Below are positions 49,205 through 53,685 of a DNA stretch of 53,685 nucleotides, piece by piece (the stretch's first letter is position 1; every line of letters starts with the position of its first letter). Position numbers and translations under genes: made by a program. This DNA is from Clostridia bacterium (GTDB lineage Bacteria > Bacillota > Clostridia > Oscillospirales > Butyricicoccaceae), in the NCBI GenBank assembly GCA_017394205.1, contig JAFOPS010000056.1, positions 1 through 53,685 on the forward strand. The letters are read 5' to 3'. The notes beneath the pieces were generated by a model. That model ran no database searches. It saw only the letters and a program-made list of their open reading frames with translations, and had not been told where the DNA came from.

Positions 49205-50401
49205 ATGAAGCAGCCCTCGCGTATGCGGATCGAATCCAACTTTGCCGCCCTGCAGGGGCTTTACTGGGCGGGGGCCTGCGCGCTGACGGCCTTTACCGCC
49301 GTCTATCTTTCGTGGCAGGGCCTGTCAGACGGTCAGATCGGCTACACCGCCTCGCTGATCTATCTGGTGACCATCGTTTTGAGTCTGCTCTTGTCGGGCT
49401 ATTCCGACAGGCATCCCGCCTTCCCGCTGAAAAAGCTGATGACCCTTCTGTTTCTGGCGTCGCTTTTCCTGACGGCAGGGCTGCACCTTCTGCCCATGCC
49501 GCTGGCGCTGCTGATCTCGGCCTATGTGCTGGCCTGCTCGCTGGACAACTGTCTCGGCCCCATGTCCACCTCGCTGATGATGCAGTATCTCAACGGGGGC
49601 ATCCCGGTGCGCTACGGCTGGCCCCGGGGCGTGGGAAGCATCGTCTATGCCCTGACGGCCTACGGTCTGGGGATCTGGATGGACCGCGTTTCCCCGGGCA
49701 TTTTGCCGCCGGTGTTTTTGGGGATGGACGTGCTGGGGATCGCCGTTTTGTGGCTCATGCCCGACCCGCCGCCCCGGCAGGAGCCGCCCCGGGACGAAGC
49801 CGCGCCGAAGGATTCTTACTTCGCCATGCTGCGGCGCAATCCCACGCTGGTGCTGCTCCTGCTGGCCTGCATCGTTTCGGGCATGGGCATCTGCCCCGCC
49901 TCCACCTATCGCATCCGCATCGTGGAGCAGCTGGGCGGCTCGGCGGCCCAGCTGGGGAAGATGGTCTTTCTGGACGCGGGCGCGGAGCTGCCCATCATGT
50001 TCCTGTCGCCCCTTTTGCTGCGGCGGATGAAGGTGGAGAGCCTGCTCACCGTTTCCTTTCTGGCGAATGCGGTCAAGCCGCTGCTGCTGGTGTGGGCGGG
50101 GAGCATCCCGGCGCTTTATGCCGCGTCGCTGTTCAATTTCTTCTGCTTCGGCATTTACGGCTTTGCCTCTGTGCTGTTTGCAAACGCCATCGTGACCCCC
50201 GGCGAGACGGTGCGGAGCCAGTCGCTTTTGTCCCTGTGCTACACCAGCGGCATCGGCGGCATCCTGGGCAACCTGCTGGGCGGCGCGCTATTGCCCCGCA
50301 TCGGGCTGCGGGCGCTGCTGTATACCTGCTGCGGCCTGTGCTGTCTGGGGGCGGCGCTGATGCTTTTGTGTGTGCGGCGCTACCGGAAAGAAAAAATTTA
50401 A
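49205..50401 (+). CDS. major facilitator superfamily transporter
   Basis: 398 aa with about twelve membrane segments. GYSDRHPAFPLKK lies in the loop between segments 2 and 3, where the MFS motif A normally stands. A cytoplasmic loop rich in Pro, Arg and Asp (about 185-210) parts the halves. The substrate is unknown; the layout is like sugar or nucleoside permeases of the LacY/NupG type, or drug exporters. ATG at 49205 is chosen for AAGGAG 9 bp upstream over a TTG further up. Confidence 0.85.
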   Translation: MKQPSRMRIESNFAALQGLYWAGACALTAFTAVYLSWQGLSDGQIGYTASLIYLVTIVLSLLLSGYSDRHPAFPLKKLMTLLFLASLFLTAGLHLLPMPLALLISAYVLACSLDNCLGPMSTSLMMQYLNGGIPVRYGWPRGVGSIVYALTAYGLGIWMDRVSPGILPPVFLGMDVLGIAVLWLMPDPPPRQEPPRDEAAPKDSYFAMLRRNPTLVLLLLACIVSGMGICPASTYRIRIVEQLGGSAAQLGKMVFLDAGAELPIMFLSPLLLRRMKVESLLTVSFLANAVKPLLLVWAGSIPALYAASLFNFFCFGIYGFASVLFANAIVTPGETVRSQSLLSLCYTSGIGGILGNLLGGALLPRIGLRALLYTCCGLCCLGAALMLLCVRRYRKEKI

Positions 50402-50407
50402 GATCAG

Positions 50408-50436
50408 AAAAAGCAGGCCCTGCGGCCTGCTTTTTT
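50408..50436 (+). terminator. terminator of the MFS gene
   Basis: Stem GCAGGCC/GGCCTGC with loop CTGC, flanked by five A and six U. The same sequence recurs at 51206-51233. Confidence 0.9.
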
Positions 50437-50465
50437 CTTTTTCTCGGAAATCTTCGTTCCCGGTC

Positions 50466-50494
50466 TTGACATCCGCCCGGAAAAGTGATATATT
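50466..50494 (+). promoter_or_regulatory. promoter of the DUF3796/XRE pair
   Basis: Consensus TTGACA, 17-bp spacer, TATATT. Confidence 0.75.
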
Positions 50495-50521
50495 TATCCT
50501 ACCATAAGACAAATACATCAC
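50485..50521. promoter_or_regulatory. inverted repeat over the start site of DUF3796/XRE
   Basis: GTGATATATTT (50485-50495) and AAATACATCAC (50511-50521), one mismatch, 26 bp centre to centre. One arm covers the -10. It is a likely site for autorepression by the XRE protein of the same operon. Confidence 0.5.
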
Positions 50522-50536
50522 TTTTTGGAGGTTATC

Positions 50537-50992
50537 ATGAATCATTCAAATGTCACCAGAAAGATCGATCCCCGCCTGGGCCTGCTGGGGTTTCTGGGCC
50601 TTTTGGGCTTTGGCGGGATCTGGACCTACCGTCTGGATCACACCGTCTTCCCCTTTCTCTTCTTTGGCTTTTTCGGGTTTTTCGGCTTTTATTTCGAGGG
50701 AAAAATGTCCGGCACCCTGATGGACGAGCGGTTTCTGCAAAACAAGCTGCGGGCCGAGCACGCCGCTTATCGGATCGGATTATGGATCGCGTTTTTCGCG
50801 CTGGTCCTCACGACCGTCAACGATCGGATGTGGATCAGGCTCACAGGGGCCAGCGATCCCCTGTGGGTCAACAACGGCAAGCTGCTGTTTCTCACCGTCG
50901 TGCTGTCGCTGGCAGCCGCGCTTGCGATCTTCCTTTCCCAATATTTGCTCTATCGTTACGATCACGAGCCCTTTGACGAAAGCGAGTTCTGA
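50537..50992 (+). CDS. DUF3796-like membrane protein
   Basis: 151 aa. The N-terminus has a run of Leu-Gly-Phe repeats (LGLLGFLGLLGFGG, FFGFFGFFGFYFEG), then GKMSGTLMDERFLQNKLRA, which fits the DUF3796 pattern. Four hydrophobic segments in all. Function is unknown; such proteins are regularly next to a small YozG-like regulator, as here. GGAGG before ATG 50537 decides the start. Confidence 0.78.
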   Translation: MNHSNVTRKIDPRLGLLGFLGLLGFGGIWTYRLDHTVFPFLFFGFFGFFGFYFEGKMSGTLMDERFLQNKLRAEHAAYRIGLWIAFFALVLTTVNDRMWIRLTGASDPLWVNNGKLLFLTVVLSLAAALAIFLSQYLLYRYDHEPFDESEF

Positions 50993-50995
50993 TCT

Positions 50996-51199
50996 ATGGA
51001 CGGTTTTTTCTGCGATCTGAAAAAATATCGCCTTCTCAAGGGTCTTACGCAAGAGGAGCTTGCGCAGATGGTGGGCGTGCGGCGGGAGACCGTCATGCGG
51101 CTGGAAAAGGCGCAGTACAATCCTTCGCTCAAGCTGGCCTTCGATCTGGCAAAGGCCGTGGATGCGCCCATCGAGGCTCTGTTCCGGTTTGAAGACTGA
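50996..51199 (+). CDS. small XRE-family (YozG-like) regulator
   Basis: 67 aa made of a single helix-turn-helix domain: YRLLKGLTQEELAQMVGVRRETVMRLEKAQYNPSLKLAFDLAKAV. It lies 3 bp after the DUF3796-like gene. Likely binds as a dimer and controls the operon; the dyad at its promoter is the obvious target. It has no effector domain, so the membrane partner may supply the signal. Confidence 0.88.
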   Translation: MDGFFCDLKKYRLLKGLTQEELAQMVGVRRETVMRLEKAQYNPSLKLAFDLAKAVDAPIEALFRFED

Positions 51200-51205
51200 T
51201 TTGAT

Positions 51206-51233
51206 AAAAAGCAGGCCCTGCGGCCTGCTTTTT
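51206..51233. terminator. bidirectional terminator, XRE / LOG gene
   Basis: Same stem-loop as at 50408-50436 (AAAAAGCAGGCC-CTGC-GGCCTGCTTTTT), 6 bp past the XRE stop and 2 bp before the end of the LOG gene. Confidence 0.9.
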
Positions 51234-51235
51234 GA

Positions 51236-51820
51236 TCATTTTCCCCCGATGTTTTTCATTTCCGCGATGTCGGGCACCCGGGGCACGTAGGCCTCCAGAT
51301 AGTCCAAAAGGGCGGCGGGCTCGCGGAAATCGGCCCAGAGGGCGCGGCTGTTCGGGCTGAGGAAGCCCTTTTCGATGCTGCTTTCCAGCAGGGCCAGCAG
51401 CGGGACGTAATAGTCCTCCGCGTTGAACAGGGCGATGGCCTTGCCGTGGCGGCCGAGCTGCTTTAAGGTGAGGATCTCGAAAAACTCATCGAAGGTGCCG
51501 ATCCCGCCGGGGACGGCCACAAAGGCGTCGGCCCGCTCCTCCAAAATCTGCTTGCGCTGGCGCATGGTCTCGGTATAGACGAACTCGTCGCAATGCGGAT
51601 ACAGCACGCCGTCTACGTTGAAGAACGAAGGGGCCACCCCCACGATCCTCCCGCCGCCGGCCTTGCAGCCCCGGGCCGCCGCGCCCATCAGGCCCCGGTC
51701 GCCGCCGCCGAACAGCAGGGTGTGCCCCCGCTTCCCCATTTCCCGGCCCAGCGCCTCCACCGCCCGCACATAGGCGGGGTCGATGTCGTTGCTGGAGGCT
51801 CCGTACAGGCAGATCACCAT
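51236..51820 (-). CDS. LOG family protein (TIGR00730)
   Basis: 194 aa Rossmann-like protein with the two LOG motifs GGGDRGLMGAAARG and PGGIGTFDEFFE. Family members hydrolyse nucleoside 5'-monophosphates (in plants, cytokinin ribotides) at the N-glycosidic bond. The bacterial role is unclear: nucleotide salvage or clean-up. GGGAGG 9 bp before ATG sets the start. Single gene. Confidence 0.9.
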   Translation of the reverse strand: MVICLYGASSNDIDPAYVRAVEALGREMGKRGHTLLFGGGDRGLMGAAARGCKAGGGRIVGVAPSFFNVDGVLYPHCDEFVYTETMRQRKQILEERADAFVAVPGGIGTFDEFFEILTLKQLGRHGKAIALFNAEDYYVPLLALLESSIEKGFLSPNSRALWADFREPAALLDYLEAYVPRVPDIAEMKNIGGK

Positions 51821-51889
51821 GGCGTTTTCCTCCCTTTTTCTTTCGGTTGGGCAATATTGTAGCACAAAAAGAAGTTTTTCGCAATCGTA

Positions 51890-51918
51890 TGGACAGCGGC
51901 GGCGGAAAATGGTATACT
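51890..51918 (+). promoter_or_regulatory. promoter of the Bfd-flavodiiron gene
   Basis: TGGACA, 17-bp spacer, TATACT with TG one base upstream. Confidence 0.7.
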
Positions 51919-51977
51919 GAAGCTTAGTGAGTTCACATCCCGCGGCGTCTTTCGCCGCCGAAAAGGAGATTTATGCT

Positions 51978-53411
51978 ATGGAATACGATCCCAAAAAAGT
52001 CATCTGCTCCTGCGGCCGTGTCACCTGCGGCGACGTGGCCCAGGCTGTGAAAAACGGCGCAAAGACCCTGGAGGACGTGCGGGAAGCCACCCGCGCCACC
52101 GCCTTCTGCGGCTCGTGCACCGACCGGGTGGAGGCGCTCCTCGGTCAGCTGCTCTCCGGCGAGGCCGGTCCCGCCGCCCAGTCTCCCGCGCCCGCCGTTT
52201 CCCCCGCCGATCTGCCCGCCGCGCTGGTGCGCAAGGTATGCGACGACCTCTTTTACGTGGGCGCGTCGGATCACCGCATCGCCCTGTTTGAAAACCAGTA
52301 TCCCGTCCCCGACGGCATGGCGTACAACAGCTATGTTCTGCTGGATAAGAAAACCGTTTTGTTCGACACCGCCGACCAGTCGGTGAGCGAGGTCTTTCTC
52401 CGCAACGTCGAAGCCGCGCTGAACGGCCGCAAGCTGGACTATGTGGTGGTGCACCACATGGAGCCCGACCACGGCGCCACGCTGGGGGCCGTACTGAAAA
52501 AATGGCCCGAGGCGCAGGTGATCTGCACCGCCGGAGCCAAAAAGATGATCGGGCAGTTTTTCGGCGCCGACGCCGCCGCCCGGGCGCAGGAGGTGCGGGA
52601 CGGGGTCTCGGTGATGACCGGCGCGCACATCCTGTCCTTCCACACCGCCCCCATGGTGCATTGGCCCGAGGTGATGGTGACCTATGACCGCACGTCTGAA
52701 ACGCTGTTCTCCGCCGACGCCTTCGGCACCTTCGGCGCCCTCAACGGCAATCTGTTTGCCGACACGGGCGATTTCCCCGTCAGCGAATACCGCCGCTATT
52801 ACAGCAACATCGTGGGCAAGTTCGGCCCGCAGGTGCAGGCCGCGCTGAACAAGCTCTCGGCGCTGAAGATCTCCCGCATCTGTCCCCTGCACGGCCCCGT
52901 TTTCCGGCAGGATCTGGACGAAATTCTGGAAAAATACCGCCTGTGGAGCACCTATGAGCCCGAGGAAAAGGGCGTCGTCATCGCCTACGCCTCGGTCTAC
53001 GGCCACACTGCCAACGCCTGCTTTGCCCTGGCCGACGCGCTGAGCGAGCGCGGCGTGCGGGACGTGCGTCTGTTCGACGTGTCCAAGACCGACGGCTCGT
53101 ATATCCTGTCCGAGGTCTTCCGCCGCTCCCATCTGGTGCTGGCCTCGGTGACCTATGCGGGCGGCCTGTTCCCCGCCATGGAATCCCTGATCCTGGAGCT
53201 GAAGAACCACGGGCTGAAAAACCGCACCGTCGCCCTGATGGAAAACGGCACCTGGGCCCCCGTTTCGGGCAAAAAGATGACCGAGCTGCTCACCGGCGCT
53301 CCCGTCACCCTGCTGGAGCAGAAGGTGACCCTGCTCTCCGCCATGAAGGAGAGCCACCGCCCCGCGCTGGAGGCGCTGGCCGACGCGCTGGCCGCCGGGA
53401 TCGTGGGCTGA
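51978..53411 (+). CDS. flavodiiron protein with N-terminal Bfd-like [2Fe-2S] domain
   Basis: 477 aa. Residues 1-55 form a Bfd-like domain with C10-x-C12-x31-C44-x2-C47, exactly the Bfd [2Fe-2S] spacing. A Pro/Ala-rich linker (60-80) leads to a metallo-beta-lactamase-like diiron domain (HHMEPDH at about 158-164, then HTAPMVHWPE, SADAFG and LHGPVF) and a C-terminal flavodoxin domain (IAYASVYGHTANA, NGTWAP). It reduces O2 to water and/or NO to N2O. The fused cluster probably feeds electrons to FMN. Typical FprA is about 400 aa without the extra domain. AAAAGGAG decides the start. Confidence 0.9.
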   Translation: MEYDPKKVICSCGRVTCGDVAQAVKNGAKTLEDVREATRATAFCGSCTDRVEALLGQLLSGEAGPAAQSPAPAVSPADLPAALVRKVCDDLFYVGASDHRIALFENQYPVPDGMAYNSYVLLDKKTVLFDTADQSVSEVFLRNVEAALNGRKLDYVVVHHMEPDHGATLGAVLKKWPEAQVICTAGAKKMIGQFFGADAAARAQEVRDGVSVMTGAHILSFHTAPMVHWPEVMVTYDRTSETLFSADAFGTFGALNGNLFADTGDFPVSEYRRYYSNIVGKFGPQVQAALNKLSALKISRICPLHGPVFRQDLDEILEKYRLWSTYEPEEKGVVIAYASVYGHTANACFALADALSERGVRDVRLFDVSKTDGSYILSEVFRRSHLVLASVTYAGGLFPAMESLILELKNHGLKNRTVALMENGTWAPVSGKKMTELLTGAPVTLLEQKVTLLSAMKESHRPALEALADALAAGIVG

Positions 53412-53467
53412 ACCCGGCCTGCCTTCAGCCATCTCCCGCTTTTCAAAAAACGATCCGCAGCGACGTA

Positions 53468-53505
53468 AACAAGCCTCCCCTTACGCAGGGGAGGCTTGTT
53501 TTTTT
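53468..53505. terminator. terminator between the flavodiiron and XRE genes
   Basis: A 13-bp stem AACAAGCCTCCCC/GGGGAGGCTTGTT with a 7-nt loop and a long U tract on the plus strand. Confidence 0.9.
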
Positions 53506-53508
53506 GTT

Positions 53509-53685
53509 TTACAGATCCTGATCCCGCAGCCAGGTGAGAAAGCTCCGGGCCGCCGAAAGCTGCCGGTCATCCAGATCCCTCAGCAGCTCGGCCACTCCGC
53601 GCCATTCTCCGCCGTCGGAAGGCACTGCCGTCCCCACCAGAAATTCATCCGGCGTGGTGTCCAGCGCCGCGGCCAGCCGCATGAT
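53509..53685 (-). CDS. C-terminal end of an XRE-type regulator (cut by window edge)
   Basis: Only the last 58 residues are inside the window. They begin IMRLAAALDTTPDEFLVGT, the usual end of an XRE helix-turn-helix domain (helices 4-5). A short tail ELLRDLDDRQLSAARSFLTW ending RDQDL then stop follows. The start and most of the DNA-binding domain lie beyond the right edge. Confidence 0.75.
   Translation of the reverse strand: MMRLAAALDTTPDEFLVGTAVPSDGGEWRGVAELLRDLDDRQLSAARSFLTWLRDQDL

Noticed and set aside
1..53685. CRISPR arrays, insertion sequences, prophage
   Set aside because: No regularly spaced direct repeats, transposase, integrase or phage structural motifs were seen on either strand.

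Overview
The window is chromosomal DNA from a GC-rich anaerobic member of the Clostridia, most like a gut Oscillospirales/Ruminococcaceae-type bacterium. The evidence is strong AGGAGG-type ribosome binding sites, promoters of the TTGACA-N17-TATAAT type, many intrinsic terminators, a trimeric [FeFe] hydrogenase, Rex, phosphate butyryltransferase and butyrate kinase, an RFN (FMN) riboswitch before ribU, Asp23/FakA, and the conserved Firmicute neighbourhood rimI-tsaD-rex. There is no transposase, integrase, phage module, rRNA or CRISPR array.

Layout. 0.2-2.4 kb (minus): carD, then dacA-type carboxypeptidase and greA. 2.6-3.5 kb: SEC-C-tagged methionine aminopeptidase. 3.6 kb: tRNA-Gln. 3.8-8.9 kb (plus): polA-rimI-tsaD, an intergenic DnaA-box cluster, then rex. 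9-13.9 kb (minus): a GNAT gene, a 270-bp array of hairpins with no gene, then the hydrogenase operon hydC-hydB-hydA behind unusual inverted repeats. 14.3-21.9 kb (plus): alpha/beta hydrolase, membrane-anchored MurF-like ligase, Ddl-like ligase and a small membrane protein, then a two-component system joined to a D-aminoacylase. 22-22.9 kb: LytTR/DUF3021 pair. 22.9-27.7 kb (minus): AI-2E-type permease, ABC-F ATPase, WYL regulator and HAD phosphatase. 27.9-31.1 kb: tRNA-Arg, a less GC-rich patch with orphan genes, tRNA-Trp, and a geranylgeranyl-reductase-type flavoprotein. 31.5-37 kb (minus): iorA-iorB-ptb-buk-aminotransferase, with a divergent LysR regulator. 38-41 kb (minus): ZIP transporter, fakA-asp23. 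41.3-53.7 kb: PatB-type C-S lyase, FMN riboswitch and ribU, an ArsR zinc-type sensor, an M23/LysM/G5 wall hydrolase, a lipoprotein, pepT, nagA, an MFS transporter, a DUF3796/XRE module, a LOG-family enzyme, a Bfd-flavodiiron fusion, and the cut end of an XRE regulator.

How it fits together. Redox control (Rex), the NADH/ferredoxin-coupled hydrogenase, the flavodiiron protein, and an apparent 2-oxoacid oxidation operon that ends in acyl-phosphate and ATP describe a fermenter of amino acids and sugars. A second theme is the cell wall and D-amino acids: DacA-type enzyme, MurF-like/Ddl-like pair, D-aminoacylase, NagA and the M23 hydrolase.

The most interesting points are the ior-ptb-buk-aminotransferase operon with its LysR box, the hydrolase/MurF-like/Ddl-like cassette, the DnaA-box cluster between tsaD and rex, and the inverted repeats before the hydrogenase operon. 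All functional calls come from reading motifs; no database search was run.
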